A stretch of DNA of 64,000 nucleotides from Embleya scabrispora DSM 41855 (lineage in GTDB: Bacteria; Actinomycetota; Actinomycetes; Streptomycetales; Streptomycetaceae). The first letter of the stretch is position 1; every line of letters begins with the position of its first letter. This document shows positions 44,127 to 53,736 of the stretch, piece by piece. The position numbers and the translations under genes were made by a program. The notes beneath the pieces are model-generated. The model had not been told where the DNA came from, did not search any database, and saw only the letters and a program-made list of their open reading frames with translations. The stretch lies in contig NZ_KB889664.1 in the NCBI RefSeq assembly GCF_000372745.1, forward strand, positions 1 to 64,000, in the 5' to 3' direction.

Positions 44127-45076
44127 CGTGCGGCCCCCTCGGCGGCGACGGCGGGCCTGCGGCCGCGCACGAACCGCATGCCCACTCCGATCACCAACAG
44201 GGCGACGGCGAGCACGTAGGCGGCCGCCGCGCCGTAGCCGGCGGTGAAGTTCTTGAACGCCTGCTCCCAGATGAAGTAGACGATGACGGTGGTCGAGCCC
44301 AACGGCCCGCCCTTGGTGGTCACATAGACCAGGTCGAAGACCTGTAGCGCGTTGATCGTCTGCCACAACAACAGGAAGACGGTGACCGGCGTGAGCGTGG
44401 GCAGCACCACGTGGCGCAACAACTGCAAGCGCCCGGCGCCGTCGAGTCGGGCCGCCTCCAGCAGCGACGGCGGTACGTCCTGGAGCGCCGCGAGGTAGAT
44501 CACCACACAGAACCCGGTACCGCTCCACACCGAGATCGCCACCAGCACCAGCAGGGCCTGCCCGGGATCGGTGAGAAAGCCCTGCCGGCCGATCCCCAGC
44601 GCGTGCAGGACCGAGTTGGCCGCGCCGAACTCCGGGTCCAGGATGAAGGAGAACAGCACCCCCTGGGCCGTGGCCGAGATGATGAACGGTACGAAGATCA
44701 GCGTGCGGTACAGCCCGACCAGCCGGATGCGCCGGTTCAACACCAGCGCCAGGAACAGCCCGAACGCCATGCTCAGCGGTACGTACAAGACCGTGTACAG
44801 CAACGTGTTGCGCACGGCCTGGCTGAAGTGCGGGTCCTGGGTCAGCGCGTCGTAGTTGTCCAGGCCGACCCAGCGACTGGGCGTGACCAGGTCGTCGGCC
44901 CGGAAGGACAGCAGCAGCGACCAGACGAAGGGCACCACGCTCAGACCCAGGATGACCACGACGGCCGGAAGGATGTACGTCCACGCGGTCGCCGACTCGC
45001 GCCGGCGTCTGCGGCGCAGCGTGCGGCGTTGTCGGTCCTGGTCCGAGAGCGTGAGTGGAGCGGGCAGTGATGACAT
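44123..45076 (-). CDS. carbohydrate ABC transporter permease (MalF type)
   Basis: A 317-residue CUT1 permease. The N-terminus is Arg-rich (RRTLRRRRRRESATAW), then come six helices beginning YILPAVVVILGLSVVPFVWS, the periplasmic DDLVTPSRWVGLDNYDALTQ loop and the EAA loop VPPSLLEAARLDGAGRLQLL. ATG 45076 is preferred because GAGGAG lies eight bases upstream; an ATG 15 bases earlier also exists. It directly follows the binding-protein gene. Confidence 0.93.
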   Translation of the reverse strand: MSSLPAPLTLSDQDRQRRTLRRRRRRESATAWTYILPAVVVILGLSVVPFVWSLLLSFRADDLVTPSRWVGLDNYDALTQDPHFSQAVRNTLLYTVLYVPLSMAFGLFLALVLNRRIRLVGLYRTLIFVPFIISATAQGVLFSFILDPEFGAANSVLHALGIGRQGFLTDPGQALLVLVAISVWSGTGFCVVIYLAALQDVPPSLLEAARLDGAGRLQLLRHVVLPTLTPVTVFLLLWQTINALQVFDLVYVTTKGGPLGSTTVIVYFIWEQAFKNFTAGYGAAAAYVLAVALLVIGVGMRFVRGRRPAVAAEGAAR

Positions 45077-45087
45077 GGAAGGGCTCC

Positions 45088-46404
45088 TCAACGCGGTATC
45101 ACGAGGGCGGCCTTGGCCGCGGCGGCGCAGCGGTTCAATGCCCGGGTCGGACTGCTCTTGCCGAGCAGCACGGAGACGATGGCCTCGCCGAGCGCCATCG
45201 AGATCTGCGGGTAGGCGGGATGCACGGGACGCACGCGCGCGGTCTCCAGGGCCTTGGTGAACACCTCCAGGCCGTTGGTCCGCGCGGCGTGCTCACGCCA
45301 CTCGGACCTGGCCTCGGCGGCCCGACTCAGCGGCAGGCTGCCGGCCTCGACGTCCCAGACGACGTCCTGATCCGGCTGGTTCAGCCAGGACACGAAGGTG
45401 CGCGCGGCGCGTACCCGGGCGCTGCCGTTGTCGAAGACCGTCCAGGTGTCCGGCGCGCAGATGGTCAGCGGCCGGCCGCTGTAGGTGGGCAGCGGCACCA
45501 CGTGGTAGTCGATCTCCGCCTGGGTGATGTCCGGGATCTGCCACGGGCCGGTCAGCACCATGCCCATCCGGCCGGACCCGAAGATCTGGTACATCTGCTC
45601 GCTGCCGGGCTTGGGGTCGATGTAGACGCTCTTGCTCCGGGCGAGCGCGTCCACGGTCTCCAGCGCGCGCACCCCGACGTCCTTGAAGCCGATGTTGCGA
45701 CCGTCCTCGGCGACCACGTCGCCGCCCAGGTCCCACACCATCGGCCACAGTCGCCACACGGTGTCCTCGTCGCCCACACCCGGCCAGCCGGTGCCGAAGA
45801 CGCCGCGCCGGGCGTCGGTCAGCCGCTGCGCCGTGGCCAGGAAGTCGTTCCAGGTCCAGCCCGGCTGCGGCAGCGGGACGCCGGCGTCCTCGAACAGCCG
45901 CTTGTTGCAGATCACCGCGAGCGCGTCCAGCATGGCGGGCGCCGCCCGCACCTTGCCGTTGACGGTCACCGCCGCCCGGGCGGATTCCCAGTAGTCCCCC
46001 CACGGGGTGGGGCCCGAGCGCAGGGTCTCGCCGAGGTCGACGACCTTGGGGCTGCGGGCCACTCCGGCCAGGTCGGAGCCGAAGACGTAGGCGATGTCGG
46101 GGTAGGAGCCGGAGGCGAGCGCGGCGGTGATCTTCTGCAACATCGCGTCGGCCGGCACGCCGCCGCCGAGGTCGACCCGGATGCCGGACTGGGCGCGGTG
46201 GAACTTCTCCACCAGGCCCTCCAGGGCCGCGCGGCCGGTGTCCGTCTGGCCGTGCCACATCTCGATGGTGACGCGCCCGCCGGCACCCACGCCGTCGTCG
46301 GTGCTGGCGCACGCGGACAGCGTCGCGGCGACCGCGGCACCGGCGCCGACGCGCAGCACGCCGCGGCGGGAGAGACCTGCGGGATGGTGCCGGCCGAAAA
46401 CCAC
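45088..46404 (-). CDS. ABC sugar-binding lipoprotein
   Basis: A 438-residue type 1 solute-binding protein. The export signal LSRRGVLRVGAGAAVAATLS ends in a lipobox (LSAC), with twin Arg suggesting Tat export. It has the family features IEMWHGQTDTGRAALEGLVE, ALASGSYPDIAYVFGSDLAG, AAPAMLDALAVICNKRLFED and GRMGMVLTGPWQIPD. It captures an oligosaccharide for the two permeases. GTG 46404 is chosen because GGAGG lies five bases upstream. First gene of the import operon. Confidence 0.92.
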   Translation of the reverse strand: MVFGRHHPAGLSRRGVLRVGAGAAVAATLSACASTDDGVGAGGRVTIEMWHGQTDTGRAALEGLVEKFHRAQSGIRVDLGGGVPADAMLQKITAALASGSYPDIAYVFGSDLAGVARSPKVVDLGETLRSGPTPWGDYWESARAAVTVNGKVRAAPAMLDALAVICNKRLFEDAGVPLPQPGWTWNDFLATAQRLTDARRGVFGTGWPGVGDEDTVWRLWPMVWDLGGDVVAEDGRNIGFKDVGVRALETVDALARSKSVYIDPKPGSEQMYQIFGSGRMGMVLTGPWQIPDITQAEIDYHVVPLPTYSGRPLTICAPDTWTVFDNGSARVRAARTFVSWLNQPDQDVVWDVEAGSLPLSRAAEARSEWREHAARTNGLEVFTKALETARVRPVHPAYPQISMALGEAIVSVLLGKSSPTRALNRCAAAAKAALVIPR

Positions 46405-46713
46405 TGGACCTCCAGGAGACTTCGAAGACGCGTGAGGCGGGTCGCGCGGTGCGCGCGGGCGCGCACCGCGACGGAGGGAAGGGCTACTCACGCCGGGGCG
46501 GATACGGGTGGAGGAGGGGCCGCGCGGGCGATCCGATCGGCGGGCGCGGGCGGAACCGGGGACGGCGAGCGGGGGGCGAACGCCTCCCCGGGACGCATGC
46601 CGCCGGCACCGGTCGGGCGGGGTGCCCTTGCGGCGGCGGCGCGCGACGGGCCGGGTACGCGGCCCGGCGCCGGGTGCGAACGAACGGCGTGCCGGGCCGC
46701 GGGCCGTGGGGGA
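46405..46713. other. 309-nt gap before the import operon
   Basis: Lies between the GH114 gene and the binding-protein gene on the same strand. It is GC-rich with no protein-like frame, and should hold a promoter for the import operon or an internal processing site. Confidence 0.4.
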
Positions 46714-47601
46714 TCAGCAGGTCTTGCGCACGTACTTGCCGTCCCCGACGGGACTGACGCCGAGGTCACGGCGAACGATGCTGAGCTTGTCGCCCCACTT
46801 CGAGCACGCGTTGGACAAGCCCTTGGCGGTGTACTCGATCACGATCACGTCGTTGCCGAAGTGCTCGGTGTAGTCGCCGCACTCCTTCCACTGGCCGCAT
46901 TCCTCGGCGACGGCGAAGTCGAGCCCCAGGGCCTTGCGGTTCGCGGCCAGCTCGGCGGTGTTCTTCTGCGCGATCGCCAATCCGCGTTGGTGCGCGTGGG
47001 CGGCGAGCAGCGCGATGTAGTCCTGGGCGTTCGTGCCGGTGAGCAGGCCCTCGGAGCGGGTGTAGCTGTCGTAGTTGTCCGGCTCGACGGCCTGGAAGCC
47101 CTTGCTCGCGCATTCGTCGATCAGGGCATCGACCTTCCGGGCGACGGCGGTGCGCTTGTCGGCGGTGCGCAGGTCGAGCAGGGCTTCCTTCCATTGACCG
47201 TCGTAGACGATCGAGCCGTCGCCGCGGCGCAACAACAGGTCGGCGGGCCAGTCGCCCTCGGCCTTGGGCTGGGCCTGGAAGGCATTGACGTAACAGATGT
47301 TGTAGAGCCCGGGCGCCGGCGTGGCGCCGTGATCGCGGGTGACCACCTTGACCCCGGCCGGCGGGGTGTACGCGCCGCCGATCTGGTAGTCGAAGTTCGC
47401 GTGTGTGGGCGGCAGGGTGATCGCGGCGGCGTTCGTGCTCGCGTTCGCACCGGCCCGGCTGCTCGCCTCGGTGTTCGAGTCCGGGTCGCTACTGGCGTCG
47501 GCGGATGCCGTGAGGAACAGGGTGCCCGCGATGGCCGCGGTGGTCGCCGTGACTGCGGCGAGGCGTCGGGCCGATCTGCGCGGGAGGAAGGTGTTCATCA
47601 T
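46714..47601 (-). CDS. secreted GH114 endo-alpha-1,4-polygalactosaminidase
   Basis: A 295-residue exported enzyme. The signal is RRLAAVTATTAAIAGTLFLT with a cleavage region ASADASSD, followed by a short Ser/Ala linker. The GH114 TIM barrel starts ANFDYQIGGAYTPPAGVKVV and goes on with YNICYVNAFQAQPKAEGDWP, the catalytic region FQAVEPDNYDSYTRSEG (acidic pair) and QKNTAELAANRKALGLDFAV. GH114 enzymes cut alpha-1,4-linked galactosamine polymers such as fungal galactosaminogalactan. Length is normal for a single-domain member. The start ATG-ATG follows GGAG. Confidence 0.9.
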   Translation of the reverse strand: MMNTFLPRRSARRLAAVTATTAAIAGTLFLTASADASSDPDSNTEASSRAGANASTNAAAITLPPTHANFDYQIGGAYTPPAGVKVVTRDHGATPAPGLYNICYVNAFQAQPKAEGDWPADLLLRRGDGSIVYDGQWKEALLDLRTADKRTAVARKVDALIDECASKGFQAVEPDNYDSYTRSEGLLTGTNAQDYIALLAAHAHQRGLAIAQKNTAELAANRKALGLDFAVAEECGQWKECGDYTEHFGNDVIVIEYTAKGLSNACSKWGDKLSIVRRDLGVSPVGDGKYVRKTC

Positions 47602-47867
47602 CGAACTCCAGATGCGGAGGATACGTCCCCGCCTCGGAGGTCCACTGGGATCGCGGACTTCCTGGCGACTTTGTCCGGGCTTGCGGCTTCGCGCCGCCTA
47701 CCGGCTGGGCGTACCTTTGACGCCGATTGCACTGCCCTCGGCGTCGCAGCAGTAAATCGAGCAACATTCGTCATGTCAAGGGATCGTCTTTGCGCGGGGT
47801 GCGCACGAGAGTTGCCATCGGGGCGCCCAAATAGTGCGCATCGAACCCGCTCCGGGAATCCGGTGAC

Positions 47868-47881
47868 TGCGCGAATGCGCA
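47868..47881. promoter_or_regulatory. candidate DeoR-type operator
   Basis: TGCGCGAATGCGCA (TGCGC, four-base spacer, GCGCA) lies 16 bases before the regulator ATG. A related GTGCGCATCG stands near 47834. Together they could be the sites that control the divergent GH114/import genes and the regulator itself. Confidence 0.4.
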
Positions 47882-47897
47882 CGGATATGCTGCGCGG

Positions 47898-48656
47898 ATG
47901 CTGAGAACTGAGCGCCATGCGCGCATCCTCGAACACGTCTCCGCGAAAGGGAGCGTGAGCGTCGAGGAGCTGTCCGAGATATTGGCGGTCTCGGGAGCCA
48001 CGGTGCGCCGCGACCTCCAGCACCTGGACGCGATGAACCTGCTGCGCCGCACCCACGGCGGCGCGTCCGTGGGCAACATCGGCCTGGAGACGCCGATGCA
48101 GTACCGCAGCGAGCGCCGCCGACCGGAGAAGCTGGCCATCGCCCGGGCCGCCGCCGCACTGGTGCCGGCCAAGGCCGTGGTCGGGCTGACGGGCGGATCC
48201 ACCGCCACCGAGATCGCCCGCATCCTCGCCGACCGCGGACCCGTCACCATCGTGACCAACGCGGTGAACATCGCGGCCGAAATGGTCCTGCACAAGGACG
48301 TCACGCTCGTCGTCATCGGCGGCACCGCGCGCAACGAAAGCTACGAATTGGTCGGCCCGATCGCCGAGAAGACCCTCGCGGACTACTTCACCGACGTGAC
48401 GTTCCTGGGCGTGGACGGCATCAGCGCCGCGCACGGCTGCACCACCCACGACCAGCTCGAGGCCGCCACCGACCGGGCCTTCACCGACCGCAGCGGTCAC
48501 ACCGTCGTGGTCGCGGACAACTCCAAGATCGGAAAGGTGACCCTGGCGAGGATCTGCCCGCTGAGCCGGATCGGCCACCTGGTCACCGATGGGGGCGCCG
48601 CGCCGGAGGAACTGGCCGCGATCGAGGAGGCGGGTGTCACGGTGACCGTGGTGTGA
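47898..48656 (+). CDS. DeoR/AgaR-type transcriptional regulator
   Basis: A 252-residue DeoR-family regulator. The HTH lies at RHARILEHVSAKGSVSVEEL with SGATVRRDLQHLD and the family LLRRTHGGA turn. The C-terminal sugar-phosphate-sensing domain shows ARAAAALVPAKAVVGLTGGS, IVTNAVNIAAEMVL, LVVIGGTARNESYELVGPIA, FLGVDGISAAHGCTT and ADNSKIGKVTLARI. The LTGGSTATEIARIL loop recalls AgaR, which controls GalNAc/galactosamine genes in other bacteria. It is divergent from GH114, so it most likely represses this locus until a phosphorylated amino sugar binds. Confidence 0.92.
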   Translation: MLRTERHARILEHVSAKGSVSVEELSEILAVSGATVRRDLQHLDAMNLLRRTHGGASVGNIGLETPMQYRSERRRPEKLAIARAAAALVPAKAVVGLTGGSTATEIARILADRGPVTIVTNAVNIAAEMVLHKDVTLVVIGGTARNESYELVGPIAEKTLADYFTDVTFLGVDGISAAHGCTTHDQLEAATDRAFTDRSGHTVVVADNSKIGKVTLARICPLSRIGHLVTDGGAAPEELAAIEEAGVTVTVV

Positions 48657-48696
48657 ACCCGGCGCCGGCTCCGAGGAACGACCCCTCGGCCGGCTG

Positions 48697-49683
48697 CTAC
48701 GTCAACGCGTCCAGCAGTTCGCGTTCGCGGGCGGGGTCGAGCCCGGTGCGGCGGGGGCGGTCCAAGCCCTGTTCGCGCTCCCAGCGCAGGGTGTCGGCGA
48801 GCACCTGCGAGCGCGCACGGTGGCGAAGCCCCGCGATGCGCGCGGCCGATCCGGTGCGGGCGGACCAGCCCGCCAAGTCCGCCGAGACCGTCCACATCGC
48901 CAGCGAATCCGGACCCATGTACTCGGCCACGCCCTGCGCCAGCAGCCATTGCGGGTCGGCGGCGACCACCGGGCCGTGGTGCCCGCCGGCGCCGCGGGAG
49001 AGCGCGAGCCAATCCGCGAACGCGAGCGTGGGGCCGACCGCGTCGTAGGTGCCGACGGTGCCCGCCTGGGCGGCGTCCAGCAGCCACCCGGCGAGGTCGC
49101 GGACGTCGAGAACCTGGGTCGGCGCCGTCGGTGAGTCCGGCACCAGCATCGGGCCGTGCGGATCGCGGGCGGCCCGTCCCACCCAGTAGCCGGATCGGCC
49201 GCTGTGATCGCCCGGACCGCCGATCAGGCCGGCGCGCGCGATCAGCAGCCGCTCGCCCACCGCCGCGTGCGAAGCCTGCTCGCAGGCCACCTTCGCCTCG
49301 CCGTACAACTCGCGATCGACCTCGCCGAGGGTGGTCGGCGCCAGGAGTTCGGCGGATTCGTCCGCGTTCGGCGTGGCGTGCGAGGCGTACACGTTGATCG
49401 AGGAGACGTAGCTCCAGTGCCGGACCCGATCCGCCAGCGCGTCGAGCGCGCCGCGCACGAAGTCGGGCTGCCAGGACACCTCGACGACCGCGTCCCACTC
49501 GCGATCGAGCAGTGCCGCGTACGCCCGGGGATCGCGTCGGTCGGCGGCCACGAGCACGGCCTTCTCGGCGGGCGCGCCGCTCTCGCCGCGCGCGAGGCAC
49601 GTCACGCGGTGACCCCGCTCGACCGCCTGCCGGGACACCTCACGACCCACCCACGCCGTACCGCCGAGCACCAGGATTTCCAT
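48697..49683 (-). CDS. NAD-dependent epimerase/dehydratase
   Basis: A 328-residue extended-SDR protein. The cofactor motif is [20 protein letters not shown] (GGTxxxG), followed by [20 protein letters not shown] and [14 protein letters not shown]. The active site [15 protein letters not shown] has the YxxxK pair. The C-terminal substrate part contains [20 protein letters not shown]. This group of reductase/epimerase-like proteins is common in streptomycetes; the substrate is unknown. Its stop is about 40 bases from the regulator stop (convergent). Confidence 0.87.
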   Translation of the reverse strand: MEILVLGGTAWVGREVSRQAVERGHRVTCLARGESGAPAEKAVLVAADRRDPRAYAALLDREWDAVVEVSWQPDFVRGALDALADRVRHWSYVSSINVYASHATPNADESAELLAPTTLGEVDRELYGEAKVACEQASHAAVGERLLIARAGLIGGPGDHSGRSGYWVGRAARDPHGPMLVPDSPTAPTQVLDVRDLAGWLLDAAQAGTVGTYDAVGPTLAFADWLALSRGAGGHHGPVVAADPQWLLAQGVAEYMGPDSLAMWTVSADLAGWSARTGSAARIAGLRHRARSQVLADTLRWEREQGLDRPRRTGLDPARERELLDALT

Positions 49684-49786
49684 CCCGCCACCCAAGCATC
49701 GGGCGTACCGGGGGGCCAAGAGGGTTTCGCCCAGGGCGGATCCGGCCGGTCCCCACCCGGCCCGGGGGTCGAACGCCGCCCGATGG

Positions 49787-50728
49787 CTACAGGTAGTCGT
49801 CCAGTCGGGCGAGGGCGAAGCCCTGGCGGGTGACCGTGTCGACGACCCGGCGCAACATCCGGGTCATGTCGCCCTTCCACTCCCTGGGGCCGCGGAAGTG
49901 GGTGAGGATGATGTCGCCCGGCCTGAAGACCCGGTCGTAGCGATAGTCCATCCGGTCCGGAAACGCCTCCTGGTTCCAGATCGGGAACGCGACGATCCCG
50001 CACGAGCGGGCGGCGCGCAGGGTGTCCTCGTTGAACTCGCCGTAGGGCGGCCGGAACAGTCTGGGTGTGCTGCCGATCTCGCGGGTCAACTCGTCCTGTA
50101 GGCGGCAGATCTCCTGCTGCTGGCGCGCGTAGCCCAGTCTCCGCAGATCCGGGTGGTTGAGCGTGTGGTTGTTCACCATCACGCCCTGCTCGTGCAGCCG
50201 GCGGAAGTAGCCGTAGTCCTCACGCGCCAGATAGCCGCTGACGAACGCGCTGAAGGGCACCTTCAGTTCGCGGACCATCCGGGCGAACTCCGGGTCCTTC
50301 TCCGTACCGTCGTCGATGGTGAGGAAGACGACCCGCTCGTCGGTGGGCACCCGGTGGACCACGGCCGGCAGGTCGCCGTGCAGCTTCACACCCGGGCCGG
50401 GCCGCAACACCGGTCGGGTGGCGGGCGGCGCGGGCGCGGCGATCGGGGCGGCCGCCAGGCCCCACTTGCGCGCTGCGGCGGCCACGGCGGCGCGTTCGCG
50501 CCGCGTGGCGGCCTCGCGTTTCGCCAGGTCCGGCCGCGCGCCCCGCACCTGCGCGGCGTCCTGCCCCGGTACCTCGGCCGCCGCCCGGTCCGGTGCCGCC
50601 GCCTTGATCGGCACGGTCCCCGAGTCCGCGCACCCGGTGGCGGCGAGGCACAGACACAGGCCCAGTGCGACACCGCAGCGGATGAACACTCGCCGCGACC
50701 GGGACGCCGTCGAATCCACACAGCCCAT
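49787..50728 (-). CDS. lipoprotein polysaccharide deacetylase (NodB domain)
   Basis: A 313-residue lipoprotein. The signal [20 protein letters not shown] ends in lipobox TGC. A coiled, Ala/Arg-rich stalk of about 80 residues ([20 protein letters not shown]) follows. The NodB domain has [20 protein letters not shown] (motif 1, TxDDG), [15 protein letters not shown] (HxxxH motif 2), [15 protein letters not shown] (motif 3) and [16 protein letters not shown]. Such enzymes remove N-acetyl groups from cell-wall or extracellular polysaccharide. The DG of motif 1 is intact, so activity is expected. Monocistronic. Confidence 0.9.
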   Translation of the reverse strand: MGCVDSTASRSRRVFIRCGVALGLCLCLAATGCADSGTVPIKAAAPDRAAAEVPGQDAAQVRGARPDLAKREAATRRERAAVAAAARKWGLAAAPIAAPAPPATRPVLRPGPGVKLHGDLPAVVHRVPTDERVVFLTIDDGTEKDPEFARMVRELKVPFSAFVSGYLAREDYGYFRRLHEQGVMVNNHTLNHPDLRRLGYARQQQEICRLQDELTREIGSTPRLFRPPYGEFNEDTLRAARSCGIVAFPIWNQEAFPDRMDYRYDRVFRPGDIILTHFRGPREWKGDMTRMLRRVVDTVTRQGFALARLDDYL

Positions 50729-51009
50729 GGCGGCGTCTGGTGCCCGTTACCGTCCCGATCCGAACCAGGACATTCGTTCGATCCGGGCTCGCAGGCGTCC
50801 CGTCGGCCGCCGGCGGCGCGCGGGCGCGCTCCGCTCGGCTCGGCCGGCGGCCGCAGGACCCACCGGGCCCACCTGCTGCGCGACCGGTGCGCCCCGCCGT
50901 GCCGGCGGCCGAACCCGAGTCGGCAACAATGGGCGCGTACACACGATCGAGGTGCACACGACGCACGCGCGATCGAGACGTAGCCGAGAGTCGAGCCGAG
51001 GAGGCAGGC

Positions 51010-52461
51010 GTGGGTGCCGAGAACGGGCAGTCCGCAGAGCAGGCGCAGCCGATCAAGCAGCGCAAGAACGGCCTGTACCGGGGTGTCTCGGAGGAACTGG
51101 CCGCGAACATGCGGGCCGGCTGGGCCGACACCGAGCGCGCCGACCTCGCGCCGATCGAACAGGCCCCGAACACCGCCCGTCGACGGGCCGCGCTGTCGGC
51201 TCGCTTCCCGGGCGAGCGCCTGGTGATTCCCGCGGGCAACCTCAAGACCCGATCCAACGACACCGAGTACCCCTTTCGGGCGTCGAGCGAGTACGCCTAC
51301 CTGACCGGCGACCTGACCCAGGACGGGGTCCTCGTCCTGGAACCGGTCGCCGACGGCCACGACGCGGTGCTGTACCTGCTGCCGCGCTCGAACCGGGAGA
51401 ACGGCGAGTTCTGGCTGGACGGCCAGGGCGAGCTGTGGGTCGGCCGGCGACCCGGTCTGCGCGAGGGCGAGGCGCTGTACGGGCTGCCGTGTCGCGACGT
51501 GCGCGAGGTCGCGACCGAGGTGGCGCGGGACGGTGCGGACGTGCGCATCGTGCGTGGACACGACGCCGGGCTGGAGGGCGCGCTGGGCGAGCGATCGAAC
51601 GCCGAGCGGGACGAGGAACTGCGCGTTTTCCTGGCCGACGAGCGGCTGGTCAAGGACGAGTTCGAGATCCGCCAGCTCCAGGCCGCGGTGGACTCCACCG
51701 TGCGTGGCTTCGAGGACGTCGTGCGGGTCCTGGATCGGGCCGAGGCGACCTCCGAGCGCTACATCGAGGGCACCTTCTTCCTGCGTGCGCGAGTCGAGGG
51801 CAACGACGTCGGATACGGCTCGATCTGCGCGGCCGGGCCGCACGCGACCACGCTGCACTGGGTCCGCAACGACGGCCCGGTGCGCGCCGGCGACCTGCTG
51901 CTTCTGGATGCGGGGGTGGAGACGCACACGCTCTACACGGCGGACGTGACCCGGACGCTGCCGATCACGGGCCGGTTCACCGAGTTCCAGCGGCGGATCC
52001 ACGACGCGGTGTTCGCCGCGCAGGAGGCGGGCATCGCCGCGGTGCGTCCCGGCGCCAAGTACCGCGAGTTCCACGACGAGGCGCAGCGCGTGCTCGCCGA
52101 GCACCTGGTCGCCTGGGGCATCGTGGAGGGACCGGTGGAGCGGGTGCTGGAACTGGGCCTGCAGCGCCGTTGGACACTGCACGGCACGGGCCACATGCTC
52201 GGCCTGGACGTGCACGACTGCGCGGTGGCGCGCACCGAGTCCTACGTCGACGGTGTGCTGGAGCCGGGCATGTGCCTGACGGTGGAGCCCGGGCTCTACT
52301 TCCAGGCCGACGACCTGACCGTGCCCGAGGAGTACCGCGGCATCGGGGTGCGGATCGAGGACGACATCCTGGTCACCGAGGACGGCAACCGGAACCTGTC
52401 GGCCGGCCTGCCGCGTGCGGCCGACGAGATCGAGTCCTGGATGGCCCGTCTGCGCGCCTGA
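51010..52461 (+). CDS. Xaa-Pro aminopeptidase (aminopeptidase P)
   Basis: A 483-residue M24 peptidase that removes an N-terminal residue before proline. The N-terminal AMP domain is seen in RFPGERLVIPAGNLKTRSND and the FRASSEYAYLTGDLTQDGVL block. The pita-bread catalytic domain carries metal ligands in LLLLDAGVETHTLYTADVTR (two Asp), GTGHMLGLDVHD (His), LTVEPGLYFQADD (Glu) and GVRIEDDILVTEDGNRNLS (Glu). GTG 51010 follows GAGGAGG. It has a strong terminator downstream and is transcribed alone. Cytoplasmic. Confidence 0.94.
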   Translation: MGAENGQSAEQAQPIKQRKNGLYRGVSEELAANMRAGWADTERADLAPIEQAPNTARRRAALSARFPGERLVIPAGNLKTRSNDTEYPFRASSEYAYLTGDLTQDGVLVLEPVADGHDAVLYLLPRSNRENGEFWLDGQGELWVGRRPGLREGEALYGLPCRDVREVATEVARDGADVRIVRGHDAGLEGALGERSNAERDEELRVFLADERLVKDEFEIRQLQAAVDSTVRGFEDVVRVLDRAEATSERYIEGTFFLRARVEGNDVGYGSICAAGPHATTLHWVRNDGPVRAGDLLLLDAGVETHTLYTADVTRTLPITGRFTEFQRRIHDAVFAAQEAGIAAVRPGAKYREFHDEAQRVLAEHLVAWGIVEGPVERVLELGLQRRWTLHGTGHMLGLDVHDCAVARTESYVDGVLEPGMCLTVEPGLYFQADDLTVPEEYRGIGVRIEDDILVTEDGNRNLSAGLPRAADEIESWMARLRA

Positions 52462-52473
52462 CGCGGGTGTTCG

Positions 52474-52526
52474 CACCGGAGGCCGCCGTCCCCGAGGTCC
52501 GGGGAGGGCGGCCTCCGGCGTGTGCG
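52474..52526 (+). terminator. terminator of the aminopeptidase gene
   Basis: A 12-bp perfect stem (52476-52487 with 52507-52518) has an inner CCCC/GGGG pairing, just after the stop codon. Confidence 0.8.
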
Positions 52527-52744
52527 CCGGCGGCTCGTCGGCTCGGAAGCGGACGGGCCGCGGCGACGCGGTTGTCGGTACCGACCGCGGTGCGTCGCGG
52601 ATCGGACAGGAGCGTTCGGCAAGGTGGTTCGCGACCACCGGAGTCGACGGCCGAGAAGGGCAACCGGCGAGCTGTGGGCGGGGGTCGGGGGCGTGACGGG
52701 GAAAGCCGCGATCGCGGCGGGGCCCGGGCTTCGGCCGGCCCGGA

Positions 52745-53182
52745 TCAGGACTCGGGCGCGGCGGCGCGGGCCAGGCGAGCCTCGATCTCCTCGCGGACCG
52801 GTCGGTAGAGCGCGTCGGCCGCGTGCATGCGGGCCGCGCACCGCTCCCATGCCCGCCGCGAGCGTTTCCCGCGGCCCGGGATCAGGTCGTAGCGGCGCAG
52901 CCGAACCTGGCGAACGTCGACCATGAAGCCGGACCTGGTGCGTATTCCGTGCGCCCGGCGGACCTCGGAGTCGGCGGCCCGCAGTTCGGTCTCGAAGGTG
53001 TCGTGGGCCCACCGCCAACGGGCCTCTTCGTCGTGGGTGGCGGGGACGACGGGGTTGCGGCCGCCCGCGTGTTCGATGACGGCGTAGAGGGTGAACTCCA
53101 GTCCGTCGGGGACCCGCACCCACGACAGGGTGTCCCATGGCCGGGGGACGGGCCGGAAGATGGTGCGATGTACGACGGGCAT
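52745..53182 (-). CDS. hypothetical protein, third gene of the HTH/Clp-N operon
   Basis: A 145-residue protein beginning MPVVHRTIFRPVPRPWDTLS. It has a beta-rich N-half (EFTLYAVIEHAGGRNPVVPA) and a basic helical C-half (RRYDLIPGRGKRSRRAWERC). I do not recognise a family. It starts eight bases after the Clp-N gene stop, so it belongs to that operon and may serve the same stress or proteolysis function. Confidence 0.7.
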   Translation of the reverse strand: MPVVHRTIFRPVPRPWDTLSWVRVPDGLEFTLYAVIEHAGGRNPVVPATHDEEARWRWAHDTFETELRAADSEVRRAHGIRTRSGFMVDVRQVRLRRYDLIPGRGKRSRRAWERCAARMHAADALYRPVREEIEARLARAAAPES

Positions 53183-53189
53183 CGGGTCC

Positions 53190-53702
53190 TCACCGATCGC
53201 TGCGGTTGTCGTCGCGGACGCTCGCGTGGGCGGTCGCGATCAGGGCCTGGCGGTCGATTGCCAGGTCGCGCAACACGCGGGCGGCCGTGCCGTGTTCGAG
53301 TTCGGCGACGGCGATCAGGACGTGTGCCGTGCGCAGTTTCCCGGGGCGCTCGGCCTTGGCGATGGCGACGGCGCGTTGGAACACCTCGTTCGCGCTGCCG
53401 GTGGCGCGGTAGGGCCCACGCGGCGCGGGCGCGGGTGAGGCCGCCGGGAGCGCGTCGGCGTCGATGCCGACCGAACGCAGCGCCGCGGCATGGGATTCGG
53501 CGAGGGCGCGGCGCACGTCCTCGACGTCGGCGCCGGCGGCGGCCAGGGCCGTGCGGGCGGAGTCGTCGGGCAGGGTGAGGGCGGCGATCAGCAGGTGCTC
53601 GGGGCCGGGGGACTCCTCGCCGAGTGCGCGAGCCTCCTCCTCGGCGCCGGTGAACAGGCGCTTCATCGCACCCATGTCGTGTATCGCGCTTCGAATACCC
53701 AT
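53190..53702 (-). CDS. Clp N-terminal repeat domain protein
   Basis: A 170-residue protein made of two Clp-N (ClpA/ClpC substrate-binding) repeats without an ATPase. The first has ARALGEESPGPEHLLIAALT and the second VFQRAVAIAKAERPGKLRTA with HVLIAVAELEHGTAARVLRD. Stand-alone Clp-N proteins can act as adaptors or decoys for ClpC. In streptomycetes a small HTH gene commonly precedes them, as here (35 bases upstream). ATG 53702 is preceded by GAGGAACC. Confidence 0.88.
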   Translation of the reverse strand: MGIRSAIHDMGAMKRLFTGAEEEARALGEESPGPEHLLIAALTLPDDSARTALAAAGADVEDVRRALAESHAAALRSVGIDADALPAASPAPAPRGPYRATGSANEVFQRAVAIAKAERPGKLRTAHVLIAVAELEHGTAARVLRDLAIDRQALIATAHASVRDDNRSDR

Positions 53703-53736
53703 GGTGGTTCCTCAGGGATGTCGGCGGTCCGGTCGG

